Shown here: positions 1 through 9,071 of the stretch, piece by piece
Layout: the number at the start of each line of letters is the position of its first letter
Numbering within the stretch: position 1 is the stretch's first letter
DNA from: Pontibacter ruber
Lineage (GTDB): Bacteria; Bacteroidota; Bacteroidia; Cytophagales; Hymenobacteraceae
NCBI RefSeq assembly: GCF_023630205.1
Contig: NZ_JALPRR010000004.1
Coordinates: forward strand, 491,050-555,049
DNA length: 64,000 nucleotides
Reading direction: 5' to 3'
The notes under the pieces: model-generated
What the model was told of the DNA's origin: nothing
The model's database searches: none
Seen by the model: only the letters and a program-made list of their open reading frames with translations
Program-made: the position numbers and the translations under genes

Positions 1-1
1 T

Positions 2-415
2 GGCAGTGCCCACCTCCGCTACACCGGCGATGGCGCCGACCTGCTGCTCATCCACGTGAAAGGATACTTCCTGAGCATACTTACCGTGGGTGTTTATTTG
101 TTCTGGTACGTTAAAGACTTGTTGCGTTTTTATACCGATAACATTGTAGTGGTGCACGAAGACACCTACAGCCGCCTGCAGTGCAACGTAAGCGGGTTCG
201 ATTACCTGAAGCTGGCCATAGGTAATTTGCTCCTGATCATTTGTACCTTGGGCTTCGGCACTTCCTGGGCTACCGCACGTACCATGTCGTTCATCCTGAA
301 TAACTCCACGCTGGTGGGCACTTTTGACCCGGATACGCTGGTGCAGACCGAGGAGGACTATACCAATGCCATGTACGAAGACCTTGCAGATGTGCTGGAC
401 ATTGGTTTAGTTTAA
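2..415 (+). CDS. DUF898 (YjgN-like) membrane protein, 3' part
   Basis: The reading frame is open from the first bases of the window, so the gene begins outside it. A GTG at 56 is in frame, but the residues before it (RYTGDGADLLLIH) belong to the same conserved domain, so that GTG is not the real start. The visible part has two hydrophobic segments, one around GYFLSILTVGVYLFWYV and one around LAIGNLLLIICTLGFGTSW, each followed by aromatic and charged residues. This is the repeated pattern of DUF898/YjgN inner-membrane proteins, whose biochemical role is unknown. The tail is acidic. It ends 3 bp before the M48 peptidase gene, so the two are very likely co-transcribed. Confidence 0.7.
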   Translation, partial: GSAHLRYTGDGADLLLIHVKGYFLSILTVGVYLFWYVKDLLRFYTDNIVVVHEDTYSRLQCNVSGFDYLKLAIGNLLLIICTLGFGTSWATARTMSFILNNSTLVGTFDPDTLVQTEEDYTNAMYEDLADVLDIGLV

Positions 416-418
416 CAC

Positions 419-1489
419 ATGGAATACGAAGGTAAATACTATAACGGGCGGGTGTCGAAAGGCATACCCGCCTTTATAGTTTTAGAAGAAAACGGTATAA
501 GTATAAACTACAGCACCGGCGAGGAGAACGGCCACGTTTTTTGGGAATTGGAAGGCATACAGCAGTCTGAGTTTAACGATGCCACCACACTTCTGCGCTA
601 CGGCAAGTATCCGCAGCAAAGTATAGCTGTGTTTGAGCAGGGCTTCCGGGAGGCATTGCAGCAGAAGTATAAAGGATCAGCTTTCCTGAAGTCGAATTAT
701 ACTTCTTTCCTGAACACAGGGCTGTTAGGGCTGGCAGTGGTCGGGTTAAGCCTGTTTGCTCTGACGATGGCTTTCTTCATCTGGGGCGTCCCCTTCCTGG
801 CCGATCGTGCGGCGGCTCATTTCCCCAGGGATTTTGAGCGCGAGCTGGGCACAAACCTGCACGAAAAGATGCTGATGGCCTATGACGTGGATTCTGCCAG
901 GACAGTAGCCCTGAACAAATACCTCGACAACCTGCAGGTTACCTCCGACTTCCCGATAGATGCGGTGGTGGTGAAAGGCGACGAAGTAAGCGCCTACGCC
1001 GTACCGGGTGGTTTTGTAGTGCTGCACGATGGACTGCTGCAGAAAATGGAGCGGCACGAGGAACTGGCGGGCCTGCTGGGCCACGAGATTGGGCATGTGC
1101 AGTTACGCCACTCTACCCGTGCCATGGCTCGTAGCCTTTCTTATTACATGCTGCTTTCGCTGCTGTTCGGCGATGTAACAGGTATAGCTGGCGTTATCAT
1201 AGACAATGCCAGCACCCTGCACAACCTGGAGTACAGCCGGGAGGCAGAGCAGGAAGCGGACAAAGCCGGCCTGGTGTTGTTGCAGCAAAATAAGCTGGAT
1301 CCAAAAGGCATGGTATGGTTGATGGAACGGCTGGATTCCGGAGAGCCGGAGTACATGGAGTTTATTAGTACCCACCCGCGCACCCAGAACAGGATCGAAG
1401 AGCTAAACCGGCAGATAAAAGAAGCAAAGTATAAACCCGCTTCAAATCCTGCTCTGGAAGCTGCTTGGGAAGAGTTGAAAAAAAAATAG
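419..1489 (+). CDS. M48-family membrane zinc metalloprotease
   Basis: A 356-residue protein with the zinc-protease motif HEIGH at residues 222-226 and a downstream EADKAG segment that would supply the third zinc ligand, as in Ste24/HtpX-type M48 peptidases. One clear membrane segment lies at about residues 99-125, after a soluble N-terminal domain of about 90 residues, so the protease domain is probably held at a membrane. Such enzymes degrade or process membrane and periplasmic proteins; the substrate here is unknown. It follows a DUF898 membrane gene by 3 bp, which suggests a two-gene envelope-maintenance operon. The gene carries several AAGTATA words (for example around 499, 620 and 664). 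Confidence 0.85.
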   Translation: MEYEGKYYNGRVSKGIPAFIVLEENGISINYSTGEENGHVFWELEGIQQSEFNDATTLLRYGKYPQQSIAVFEQGFREALQQKYKGSAFLKSNYTSFLNTGLLGLAVVGLSLFALTMAFFIWGVPFLADRAAAHFPRDFERELGTNLHEKMLMAYDVDSARTVALNKYLDNLQVTSDFPIDAVVVKGDEVSAYAVPGGFVVLHDGLLQKMERHEELAGLLGHEIGHVQLRHSTRAMARSLSYYMLLSLLFGDVTGIAGVIIDNASTLHNLEYSREAEQEADKAGLVLLQQNKLDPKGMVWLMERLDSGEPEYMEFISTHPRTQNRIEELNRQIKEAKYKPASNPALEAAWEELKKK

Positions 1490-1654
1490 CACATAAGACC
1501 TCGCAGTGTGCGCAGCTCCTGCGAGCGTATGGCATTGAAGTAATGGCTTACTAGTAGACAAACACTTGCAGGTTTTCAAACTCTGTTAGATTGGAGGGTT
1601 TATAAGTTTTCTGTACTTATCTTTGCAGGCAGAAGTATAACCAAACCCATTCCC
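1490..1654. other. Intergenic gap with a short GC-rich repeat
   Basis: Contains an inverted copy (about 1499-1532) of a sequence also seen at 19701-19734. Both hold a GCTCGCnGGAGCTGCGCAC core and end in CGAGGTCT when read in the same direction. The pyrD promoter box follows. Confidence 0.5.
1618..1625 (+). promoter_or_regulatory. Promoter -7 box for pyrD
   Basis: TATCTTTG matches the Bacteroidota -7 consensus TAnnTTTG, 30 bp before the GTG start of pyrD. No clean TTTG -33 element is seen at the ideal distance. Confidence 0.5.
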
Positions 1655-2686
1655 GTGTATAAAAGCCTGCTTCGCCCCCTGCTCTTCAAACTCGATCCCG
1701 AGAAGGTACACTATCTTACTGCCGATGCCTTGAAAACTGCTTTCTCGTTGCCGCTTGCTAAAAGTATAGGCAGAAGTATGTTCCAGGTGCAGGACCCACG
1801 GCTGGAGCGCGAATTGTTCGGGCTGAAGTTCCCAAACCCGGTAGGCTTGGCCGCTGGCTTTGATAAGGATGCCAAACTGGTAGACGAGCTGGCCGAGTTG
1901 GGTTTTGGATTTGTTGAGATCGGGACACTGACGCCGAAGCCGCAGGAAGGTAACCCAAAGCCGCGCCTTTTTCGCTTGCCTGAAGACCAGGCTATCATCA
2001 ACCGCATGGGCTTTAACAACGAAGGGGTAGATGCTGCTGTGGAAAGGCTGCGCCAGCGCAAGAGCAACATTATTGTAGGGGGCAACATCGGCAAGAACAA
2101 AGTAACACCCAACGAGGAGGCTCTGAATGATTACCTCTACTGCTTCAAGGCGCTGTATGATGTGGTGGATTACTTCGTGGTTAACGTGAGTTCGCCCAAC
2201 ACCCCGGATCTGCGGGCACTGCAGGAAAAAGAGCCGCTGCAGCAACTGTTGATGGCCCTGCAGGAGCAAAACAGCAAAATGCCCAGGCCAAAACCGCTGC
2301 TGCTCAAAATAGCTCCGGACCTGAACGAGTCGCAGCTAAACGACATCATCGAAATTGCCATTGCGACCAAACTAAGCGGTATTATCGCTACCAACACCAC
2401 CATCAGCCGCGAAGGCCTGCACACACCAGGCACACGTGTAACCAAGATCGGAGCCGGAGGCCTGAGCGGTAAGCCGCTTACCCGCCATTCAACTGAAATT
2501 ATCCGTTACCTGCGCCAGCACCTGCCACAGGAAGTCAAGATCATCGGGGTAGGAGGAATCATGTCGGCAGATGATGCCGTGGAAAAACTGAATGCCGGTG
2601 CTGACCTGGTGCAGCTGTATACCGGCTTCATCTACGAAGGGCCAGCGCTGATCTCCAGGATAAACAAGAAGCTGCTGGGTAGGTAA
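1655..2686 (+). CDS. pyrD: Quinone-dependent dihydroorotate dehydrogenase (class 2)
   Basis: Oxidises dihydroorotate to orotate in pyrimidine synthesis, passing electrons through FMN to membrane quinone. The N-terminus ([20 protein letters not shown]) is the amphipathic helical membrane-binding extension that marks class 2 enzymes. The segment [18 protein letters not shown] and the [11 protein letters not shown] loop, with the class 2 catalytic serine, are both present. The C-terminal [30 protein letters not shown] is the FMN phosphate-binding region. At 343 residues it has the usual length. The start is GTG, supported by the typical N-terminus and the -7 box 30 bp upstream. pyrF, acting later in the same pathway, lies at 7664 in a separate unit. 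Confidence 0.95.
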   Translation: MYKSLLRPLLFKLDPEKVHYLTADALKTAFSLPLAKSIGRSMFQVQDPRLERELFGLKFPNPVGLAAGFDKDAKLVDELAELGFGFVEIGTLTPKPQEGNPKPRLFRLPEDQAIINRMGFNNEGVDAAVERLRQRKSNIIVGGNIGKNKVTPNEEALNDYLYCFKALYDVVDYFVVNVSSPNTPDLRALQEKEPLQQLLMALQEQNSKMPRPKPLLLKIAPDLNESQLNDIIEIAIATKLSGIIATNTTISREGLHTPGTRVTKIGAGGLSGKPLTRHSTEIIRYLRQHLPQEVKIIGVGGIMSADDAVEKLNAGADLVQLYTGFIYEGPALISRINKKLLGR

Positions 2687-3394
2687 TAAAGTATGGCGCG
2701 AGCGTTCTCGCTCGTGTTGTGCTATCGTGGGGCCTCTGGCCCGTTTTATTTGTAAGTCTCAGGATTTAATCTGCTATACCTGATCCAACTACTCCTGCTC
2801 TCCTTGGCTAAGAAGGGGAGCCCTCTATTCTTATTTCATCTGTCATTTCGACTACTCTTGAGGCGAGAGCCGAAGAGAGCCAGCGTAGCTGTGAGAAATC
2901 TGAGTCTGTAGTATAACCCACCCCTGCACCCCTCCAAGGAGGGGAATTAGTTCTTGTAACACCTAATAAGTTTAAGTTTCATAGCTGGTTAGCCTTCGCT
3001 CGCCTCTGGCGAGTGTGAACTATGAAGGAGCGTCCCGCCACGTGCCCCTCCATGCCGCAAGTTTAGCTTCAGCGCAACTTGTGGCTTACTATGAGGCCAG
3101 TTTGTAACTGGCTTTACCCGTATTTCTACTTCCACCGGTTAGAAACTGGCTGTCATGCGCAACCACCAGTTACCACTGCGCTAAACGGGCGGTATGATTG
3201 GGGTATCTTACGGCGACCTCCCTGTAAACTGTGCTCGTAGCAGCAGATCGCTAAGCTAACACCAACACCGATTATACAAAATTGCTTTATTCCAGGAAAC
3301 CAACAACTCAAAATATTTCCTGAAAATGCCCGCTGCTTTGCTGAACGGTTTCATCTGAAAAATTGTAAATTTGAAATCTTAATTAGTCGAGGGT
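2687..3394. repeat. 708-bp intergenic region made of dispersed short repeats
   Basis: No coding region is seen. It holds a partial composite palindromic repeat (2695-2748), a variant of the ATTTCGA...GAGAAATCTG family (2842-2904), a CCCCTCCAAGGAGGGG palindrome (2935-2950), a CTCGCCTCTGGCGAG palindrome with a conserved tail CGTCCCGCCACGT (2996-3043), and paired 'aaact.g' segments around 3110-3160. The ftsK promoter lies at the right end. Confidence 0.65.
3366..3373 (+). promoter_or_regulatory. Promoter -7 box for ftsK
   Basis: TAAATTTG matches TAnnTTTG, 22 bp before the ftsK ATG. A TTTG lies at 3337-3340, 25 bp upstream, slightly beyond the usual spacing. Confidence 0.5.
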
Positions 3395-6010
3395 ATGGCA
3401 AAAAACACTTACAAAAACGATGCGGTAAACGCAGGGCGGGCAAGGAACGAGGTGCGGGGTCGTAACGAACCACGCAAGGCCAATACACCCATCGGGGAGA
3501 AACCACCAAAACAGAAAACAAAACGATCTTTTAAGCTGCCAAGCTTCAGTATTGGCATGCCGGCATTCTTTTCAGACAGGCGCTTTAAGCTGTTTATCGG
3601 CTTTTCTTTCCTGCTGATCTCCTTTTTCCTTTCCATGGCTTTTGTCTCCTACCTTTTCACAGGGCAGGCTGACCAGAGCGTGGTGGAGTCGGTAGGCGGA
3701 ACAGGGCTGAAAGAATCGGGGCAGGAAGCCGAGAACTGGCTGGGCCTTTTTGGCGCCTGGATTTCGCACCTGTTCATCTTCAGGTGGGTAGGGCTTGGAG
3801 CTTTCTTTGTTATACCGGTTGTGTTTTTCGCCGGCTGCCGCATTGTTTTCAGGCGGGTTGCTGTTTCCATGTCGTACGTGCTGGGGCTTTGCAGCTTTTC
3901 GATGCTGTGGCTGAGCCTTGCACTGGGCTATGTTGTACTTACCACGGGTACCACCGAAAACCTGGGCTTTCTGGGCGGTGGCATCGGCCTCGAAACTTCT
4001 ATCTGGCTGAGCAGTCTGATCGGTTGGGGTACCGGCGCACTGCTGGGTTTCCTGTTGCTTGTCTTCCTGGTGTTCTTCTTTAACATCACCAGCATTAACT
4101 GGAGCAAACCAGCCGATGATTCCGAAGAAGGTTCTGTTGGCGTAGAGATGAACCGGGCCTCCACGCTTCGTGATGTGGTACACGGCTCCGCACGCGCCGG
4201 TGTAAATCATACTTCCGACCCAACAGCGTCGCTGGAATACGAGGAAGAGGAAGAAGAAATGCTGTTAGACGAGGAAGAAGAGGAGGCCATCGACAGAGCC
4301 CTGGAGATGGAACTGCGCTCCTTCCGACCCGAACCGGCGAAACCAGCTGCTCCGGCACTGGAACTTGATATCGATTCAAATGGCGCCCTCGCGCTGGAAG
4401 ACGAAGAAGAGTATTTTGATGACGAGGAGGAGCAGGAAGAAGAACTGGACCTGCAGATACTAAAAACGCCGGAAGAAGAGGCGGCCGATGTACTGGCTAC
4501 CGAAAATTACGACCCGACGCTGGACCTGGCCCGTTACCAGTACCCGACCATTGAGCTGCTCAACGACTATGGCGCTAACAAAGTATCGGTTACCAAAGAA
4601 GAGCTCGAAGCAAACAAGGACAAGATTGTGGAAACGCTGGCCAACTACAACATTGGTATTGCCAGCATCAAAGCCACCATTGGCCCTACGGTAACCCTGT
4701 ATGAGATTGTGCCGGACGCCGGGGTGCGAATCTCTAAGATCAAGAACCTGGAAGACGATATTGCCCTGAGCTTAGCAGCCCTCGGTATCCGTATCATTGC
4801 CCCGATTCCGGGTAAAGGTACCATCGGTATCGAAGTGCCGAACACCAAGAAAGAGATGGTTTCGATCCGCTCCATACTTTCTACGGAGAAGTTCCTGAAG
4901 AGCGAAATGGACCTGCCGATCGCTTTCGGTAAAACCATCACCAACGAAGTGTTTATCACCGACCTGGCTAAAATGCCGCACTTGCTCATGGCAGGTGCCA
5001 CGGGTCAGGGTAAGTCGGTTGGTCTGAATGCCATACTTACCTCGTTGCTGTACAAGCGCCATCCTTCGCAGCTTAAGTTTGTACTGGTCGATCCGAAGAA
5101 AGTGGAATTGTCGCTCTTCAACAAGATCGAGCGCCACTTCCTGGCCAAGTTGCCTGATAGCGAAGAAGCCATCATCACCGACACCAAAAAGGTTGTGAAC
5201 ACGCTCAACTCCCTGTGTATGGAGATGGACATGCGCTATGATTTGCTGAAAGATGCCGGTTGCCGTAACCTGAAAGAGTATAACCGCAAGTTTGTAGAGC
5301 GTAAACTCAACCCGAAAAAAGGCCACAAGTTTATGCCATTCATTGTGCTGGTAATAGACGAGCTCGCCGACCTGATGATGACCGCCGGCAAGGAGGTGGA
5401 AACGCCGATTGCCCGTCTGGCACAGCTGGCCCGTGCCATTGGCATACACCTGGTGGTAGCAACGCAGCGTCCGTCGGTAAACGTGATCACGGGTATCATC
5501 AAGGCCAACTTTCCTGCCCGTATTTCCTTTAAAGTAACCTCCAAAATCGACTCCAGAACCATTCTGGATGCCGGTGGCGCAGACCAGTTGATCGGCCAGG
5601 GTGACATGCTGTTCTCGATCGGTTCGGACATTGTGCGTATCCAGTGTGCGTTTGTGGATACCCCGGAAGTAGACCGTATCTGCGACTTTATCGGTGAGCA
5701 GCAAGGCTACAACGATGCGTACCTGTTGCCTGAGTTCGTGGGAGATGAGAGCGGCGCCGAAAAAGCAGACTTCGACCCAAGTATGCGCGACCCGTTGTTT
5801 GAAGAAGCAGCCCGTATCATAGTGCAGCACCAGCAGGGCAGTACCTCGCTGTTGCAGCGCCGCCTGAAGCTGGGCTACAACCGCGCCGGAAGATTAATTG
5901 ATCAATTGGAATCTGCAGGCATAGTTGGAGCGTTTGAAGGTAGTAAGGCCCGTGAAGTTAAAATTCCGGACGAGTACAGTTTGGAACAGTTATTGAATAC
6001 AATGGAGTAA
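3395..6010 (+). CDS. ftsK: DNA translocase FtsK/SpoIIIE
   Basis: Septum-located ATPase that pumps DNA during division and helps chromosome dimer resolution. Order of parts: a basic N-terminus, about four membrane segments within residues 68-235, an acidic linker with runs of Glu and Asp (about 280-370), then the RecA-like motor. Walker A GATGQGKS is at residues 534-541 and Walker B VIDELAD at 653-659. The C-terminal gamma winged helix begins near DPLFEEAARIIVQHQQGSTS and ends in a LEQLLNTME tail. At 871 residues it is normal for Bacteroidota. The gamma domain implies a KOPS-like guide motif in the genome. The downstream lolA-like gene starts 23 bp after the stop, a common Bacteroidota pairing. 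No exact AAGTATA word occurs in this gene, unlike most neighbours. Confidence 0.95.
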   Translation: MAKNTYKNDAVNAGRARNEVRGRNEPRKANTPIGEKPPKQKTKRSFKLPSFSIGMPAFFSDRRFKLFIGFSFLLISFFLSMAFVSYLFTGQADQSVVESVGGTGLKESGQEAENWLGLFGAWISHLFIFRWVGLGAFFVIPVVFFAGCRIVFRRVAVSMSYVLGLCSFSMLWLSLALGYVVLTTGTTENLGFLGGGIGLETSIWLSSLIGWGTGALLGFLLLVFLVFFFNITSINWSKPADDSEEGSVGVEMNRASTLRDVVHGSARAGVNHTSDPTASLEYEEEEEEMLLDEEEEEAIDRALEMELRSFRPEPAKPAAPALELDIDSNGALALEDEEEYFDDEEEQEEELDLQILKTPEEEAADVLATENYDPTLDLARYQYPTIELLNDYGANKVSVTKEELEANKDKIVETLANYNIGIASIKATIGPTVTLYEIVPDAGVRISKIKNLEDDIALSLAALGIRIIAPIPGKGTIGIEVPNTKKEMVSIRSILSTEKFLKSEMDLPIAFGKTITNEVFITDLAKMPHLLMAGATGQGKSVGLNAILTSLLYKRHPSQLKFVLVDPKKVELSLFNKIERHFLAKLPDSEEAIITDTKKVVNTLNSLCMEMDMRYDLLKDAGCRNLKEYNRKFVERKLNPKKGHKFMPFIVLVIDELADLMMTAGKEVETPIARLAQLARAIGIHLVVATQRPSVNVITGIIKANFPARISFKVTSKIDSRTILDAGGADQLIGQGDMLFSIGSDIVRIQCAFVDTPEVDRICDFIGEQQGYNDAYLLPEFVGDESGAEKADFDPSMRDPLFEEAARIIVQHQQGSTSLLQRRLKLGYNRAGRLIDQLESAGIVGAFEGSKAREVKIPDEYSLEQLLNTME

Positions 6011-6033
6011 AGACTCCAAAATAGAATACCGAC

Positions 6034-6678
6034 ATGAAAAGATTATTCTCACTGCTGCTGATCGTGTTCACGTTTGTGAACCTGGCGAGCGCGCAGCAAG
6101 ACCCGAAGGCCGGCAAGATACTGGACCAGATGAGCCAGAAATACAGAGCCATGAAAGCCTTTAAGGTAACCTTCGCCCAGACCCTTGAAAACCCATCTGC
6201 AAAAGTTAAAGAAACAGTGGAAGGCAACATTCTGGTAAGTGGGCCGAAGTACAGGCTGAGTGTAAGTGGCCAGGAGATCATCAACGATGGCAAACTGATG
6301 TACACCTACATGAAGGATGTAAACGAAGTAACCATTACGGAGAACGATGCCGAAGCAGAAGCGATGGCTCCGAGCAAGATCTTCGATATGTATAAGAAAG
6401 GCTACAAGTATGCGTATGCCGGCACCGAAACTGAAGGTGGCGTAAAGTATGACGTGATCGAGCTGGCACCGGAAGACCGCAACAACCCGGTATTTAAGGT
6501 GCGCCTTTATATCAACCAGAAAGATAAGTCGCTTAAGAGCTGGAAGATGTTCCGTAACAACGGCAGCCGTTATACTTACACCATCAAGAATTTTTCTGCC
6601 AACCCAACCTTGGCTTCCGATGCTTTTTCCTTCAACAAGGCAAAGTATAAAGGAGTGCAGGTAGTAGATTTAAGATAA
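6034..6678 (+). CDS. lolA: LolA-like outer-membrane lipoprotein carrier
   Basis: A 214-residue secreted protein with a signal peptide (residues 1-20, cut after LASA). The segment GKILDQMSQKYRAMKAFKVTFAQTLENP and the beta-rich remainder (VEGNILVSGPKYRLSVSGQEIINDGKLMYTYM) are typical of the LolA fold, which carries lipoproteins through the periplasm to the outer membrane. Bacteroidota have many outer-membrane lipoproteins and several LolA paralogues, so the exact cargo cannot be assigned. It sits 23 bp behind ftsK and is followed by a strong terminator, so it most likely ends the ftsK operon. Confidence 0.8.
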   Translation: MKRLFSLLLIVFTFVNLASAQQDPKAGKILDQMSQKYRAMKAFKVTFAQTLENPSAKVKETVEGNILVSGPKYRLSVSGQEIINDGKLMYTYMKDVNEVTITENDAEAEAMAPSKIFDMYKKGYKYAYAGTETEGGVKYDVIELAPEDRNNPVFKVRLYINQKDKSLKSWKMFRNNGSRYTYTIKNFSANPTLASDAFSFNKAKYKGVQVVDLR

Positions 6679-6695
6679 ACCAACCTTTATGATAC

Positions 6696-6729
6696 TAAAA
6701 AGAGCTGCTCAGTTTGGGCAGCTCTTTTT
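6696..6729 (+). terminator. Intrinsic terminator after lolA
   Basis: AAAAAGAGCTGC and GCAGCTCTTTTT form a 12-bp perfect stem around a 9-nt loop, ending in a T-run. Confidence 0.85.
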
Positions 6730-7126
6730 GTTTGTATTCTAAATGGAATCTGCAGTATGTACCTGTTTTGGTCTATCTGCTCTCGCTCGCCTCTGGCGAG
6801 TGTGCGCTATCCCTCGGCCTCTGGTCGCTTGTAAGTGTATAAATTTGTTTCTAAAGCGCTTATTCTTCTTAGTTTGTTCTGGCCAGATTCCATGGCGCGA
6901 GCGTCCTCGCTCGTGACGGGCTATCGTGTGGGCCTCTGGCCCAGTTAGATTACAAATCTGACATTATTTTAAGACACGGGTTGCAAACCCGCGCCAGCAA
7001 ACGGTGAAGGAAAATTCTTTCTTAGAAAGGGGTAGGGGATAATAAGCATGCACAAGCGGCTGAACGCCACCTGATAACTTCACACTCGCCGAGGCGAGCG
7101 AGGACGATCTTACCACAGGCGGTCGG
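6730..7126. repeat. Intergenic region with composite palindromic repeats
   Basis: No coding region is seen. Holds a CTCGCCTCTGGCGAG copy (6781-6829), a full four-hairpin composite repeat (6893-6997), and an inverted CACTCGCCGAGGCGAG copy (7081-7105). Confidence 0.65.
6893..6997 (+). repeat. Composite four-hairpin intergenic repeat, copy A
   Basis: Four short palindromes in a row: GCGAGCG-tcc-TCGCTCG, GGGCC-tct-GGCCC, AGATT-acaa-ATCT, and CGGGTTtgcAAACCCG flanked by ACA and CGCC. The same order appears inverted at 16592-16696, and its first half at 2695-2748. See the finding on arm covariation. Confidence 0.7.
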
Positions 7127-7522
7127 TTACTGCACGTTTATACTTCTTTCCAGGTACTTCTCATTCGATTGCCAGAACCGGAACGTATACACGCCGGCAG
7201 CCTGAGGAGTAAAAGTATAGTTCTCTTCCAACACGGGCACATTAAGCGTGCAGGGGCCGTTTACATAGTAGGGATGTACAGCTATCGTATAAATGTTGCC
7301 GTTTATACTTTCGGAGAAGCGCTTGAACCTGCCGCAGCCGTTGTTCACCACAAAGTATACTTTCATGGTAAGCGGCTCGCCCACAGAGGCACCTTCCGGG
7401 ACAATAACATCCACAATGGGCGTAGCTCCTTTTTCAACAATGATTTGGGTGTCGTCTTCCTTGGAGCAGCCTAACAGGGCCAGGCATAGCACGAAGATCA
7501 GCGGGTGAAGTAGTTTTTTCAT
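7127..7522 (-). CDS. Small hypothetical lipoprotein
   Basis: 131 residues with a lipoprotein signal peptide; the lipobox LLGC puts the acylated cysteine at residue 19. After it comes a short acidic linker (SKEDD). The rest is beta-rich, and the C-terminal part (FTPQAAGVYTFRFWQSNEKYLERSINV) reads like the last strands of an immunoglobulin-like fold. Two further cysteines (NNGCGRF and NGPCTLN) could form a disulphide. No family is recognised with confidence. It is transcribed alone, toward a repeat-rich gap, and is divergent from pyrF. Location is probably the outer membrane or periplasmic face. Confidence 0.7.
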   Translation of the reverse strand: MKKLLHPLIFVLCLALLGCSKEDDTQIIVEKGATPIVDVIVPEGASVGEPLTMKVYFVVNNGCGRFKRFSESINGNIYTIAVHPYYVNGPCTLNVPVLEENYTFTPQAAGVYTFRFWQSNEKYLERSINVQ

Positions 7523-7630
7523 AGTATAGTTTTAGTGGCTTGTTATCAGCAAGAGCCTGAAAAAGAGCAAAGGGTTGCAAAGGCCGTAAGTATAACCAGA
7601 CCGATGCTTTTACCGCTTTACTAAAAACTA

Positions 7631-7638
7631 TACTTTTG
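7631..7638 (+). promoter_or_regulatory. Promoter -7 box for pyrF
   Basis: TACTTTTG fits TAnnTTTG, 25 bp before the pyrF ATG; it overlaps an AAGTATA-family word (TATACTT). Confidence 0.5.
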
Positions 7639-7663
7639 TCTAAACCATAACCTCCCTACGCCC

Positions 7664-8494
7664 ATGACTAGAGAACAACTGTTCGAGCAGATCCTGAAGA
7701 AAAAGTCTTACCTCTGCATTGGCCTCGATACCGACCCTAAAAAGTTGCCGGAGCACCTGCTGGATGCTGAAGACCCTGTTTATGAGTTTAACCGCCAGAT
7801 CATAGATGCCACCGCCGACCTGTGCGTAGCCTACAAGCCGAACATCGCTTTTTATGAGGCACAGGGGCCAAAAGGTTGGGTGAGCCTGGAGAAAACGCTG
7901 CAGCACATACCGGACGAGATCTTTACTATTGCCGACGCCAAGCGCGGCGATATCGGCAACACCTCCGAACTATACGCCCGTGCCTTTTTCGAAACCATGA
8001 ACTTCGACTCGGTAACCGTTGCCCCATACATGGGCTCCGACTCGGTAAAGCCGTTCCTGGTGCAGGGCGGCAAGTGGGTTATACTGCTGGCGCTTACGTC
8101 CAATCCCGGCAGCCAGGATTTCCAGATGCTGAAACTGGCTGATGGCAACGAAGAATACCTGTTTGAGCAGGTGCTGCGGGAGAGCGCTAACTGGGCCAGC
8201 GTGGGGCAGATGATGTATGTAGTCGGCGCTACGCAGGCAGAGTATATCGAGCGGGTGCGCGCCATTGTACCCAACCACTTCCTGTTGGTGCCGGGCGTGG
8301 GTGCGCAGGGCGGCAGCCTCGAAGAAATTTCACGCCTGGGCATGAACCAGCAATGTGGTTTACTTATCAATTCTTCCCGTGCCATTATCTACGCCTCCTC
8401 GGGCCGCGACTTTGCCGACCGTGCCCGCGAAGCTGCCCTGGAAGTGCAGCGCGAAATGGAGCAGTACCTGGAGCAGTACGTGCTGCATTTGTAA
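7664..8494 (+). CDS. pyrF: Orotidine 5'-phosphate decarboxylase (PyrF type 2)
   Basis: Final step of UMP synthesis: removes CO2 from orotidine monophosphate. The 276-residue length and the N-terminus [18 protein letters not shown] are those of the longer type 2 family. The catalytic segment [23 protein letters not shown] contains the DxKxxD catalytic Lys/Asp array. [14 protein letters not shown] near the C-terminus is the phosphate-binding loop. It is a single-gene unit with its own -7 box. Together with pyrD at 1655 it gives two of the pyrimidine steps within 6 kb but not in one operon. Confidence 0.93.
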   Translation: MTREQLFEQILKKKSYLCIGLDTDPKKLPEHLLDAEDPVYEFNRQIIDATADLCVAYKPNIAFYEAQGPKGWVSLEKTLQHIPDEIFTIADAKRGDIGNTSELYARAFFETMNFDSVTVAPYMGSDSVKPFLVQGGKWVILLALTSNPGSQDFQMLKLADGNEEYLFEQVLRESANWASVGQMMYVVGATQAEYIERVRAIVPNHFLLVPGVGAQGGSLEEISRLGMNQQCGLLINSSRAIIYASSGRDFADRAREAALEVQREMEQYLEQYVLHL

Positions 8495-8522
8495 AACATA
8501 GCAGCCCGAGCTGCAACATAAC

Positions 8523-8573
8523 AGAGAACCGCCATACTCAGGTACAATTGCCTGGGTATGACGGCTCTTTTTA
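8523..8573 (+). terminator. Probable terminator after pyrF
   Basis: An imperfect inverted repeat (GAGaACCGcCATACtCAGG facing CCTGgGTATGaCGGCTC) is followed by a T-run, 29 bp after the pyrF stop. Confidence 0.65.
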
Positions 8574-9046
8574 TGAGCTGAGCTAGAGGAGAGAAACAAG
8601 TATATTCTTAAATAAGAGCTGCCTATTCAGGTATAATTTACAGGTTTGTAAGACCAGTCATAGCAAAGCAGTTAGGTTTAATGAGAAACCAAGCCGTGAA
8701 AAGCACAAACCGCTAAGATTGTGTAGCTCTCGGGCAGAGTGACACGCTGCACTTTACAGGGAAGTATAAATTATCGCTTTGCTGATCTACGCGGGGGTAT
8801 ACCTGGTTAGCCGCACAAATCAATATGCTTTATAAATAACGAAGTATAGCTTATAGCAAGCTATACTTCGTTATTTATACTTACCCGTGGACAGCACCTG
8901 TTCTTCATTATAAATACTCCTGAACGCCGGCTTTGATGGCAATTGTGTCAGGCATCAAAGTGCCCTTCGCATTTAATGCCTCCTTTCTACAGCCTTACTG
9001 AATTTATTTCATTGGTCTGAATTCATAAAAAATATCTTTAAAACAA
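8574..9046. other. Non-coding gap before the AT-rich patch
   Basis: No coding region is seen. AT-rich, with a perfect 22-bp inverted repeat at 8831-8879 and several AAGTATA words. Confidence 0.5.
8831..8879. repeat. Perfect 22-bp inverted repeat built around an AAGTATA pair
   Basis: The left arm 8831-8852 and right arm 8858-8879 are exact reverse complements with a 5-nt loop (ATAGC). Each arm contains GAAGTATAGC or its complement. There is no T-run of the usual terminator kind and no gene ends close by (pyrF stops 340 bp earlier). It could be a miniature element remnant, a terminator, or a paired form of the over-represented word. Confidence 0.85.
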
Positions 9047-9054
9047 TATATTTG
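9047..9054 (+). promoter_or_regulatory. Promoter -7 box for the DUF6090 gene
   Basis: TATATTTG fits TAnnTTTG, 18 bp before the ATG. Confidence 0.45.
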
Positions 9055-9071
9055 TTCCTCAAAATAAAACT

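Noticed and set aside
4772..5830. Long minus-strand open frame (352 codons) opposite ftsK
   Set aside because: It lies fully within the FtsK motor domain on the other strand, has His/Gln-rich low-complexity composition and no recognisable motif. It is a shadow of the real gene.
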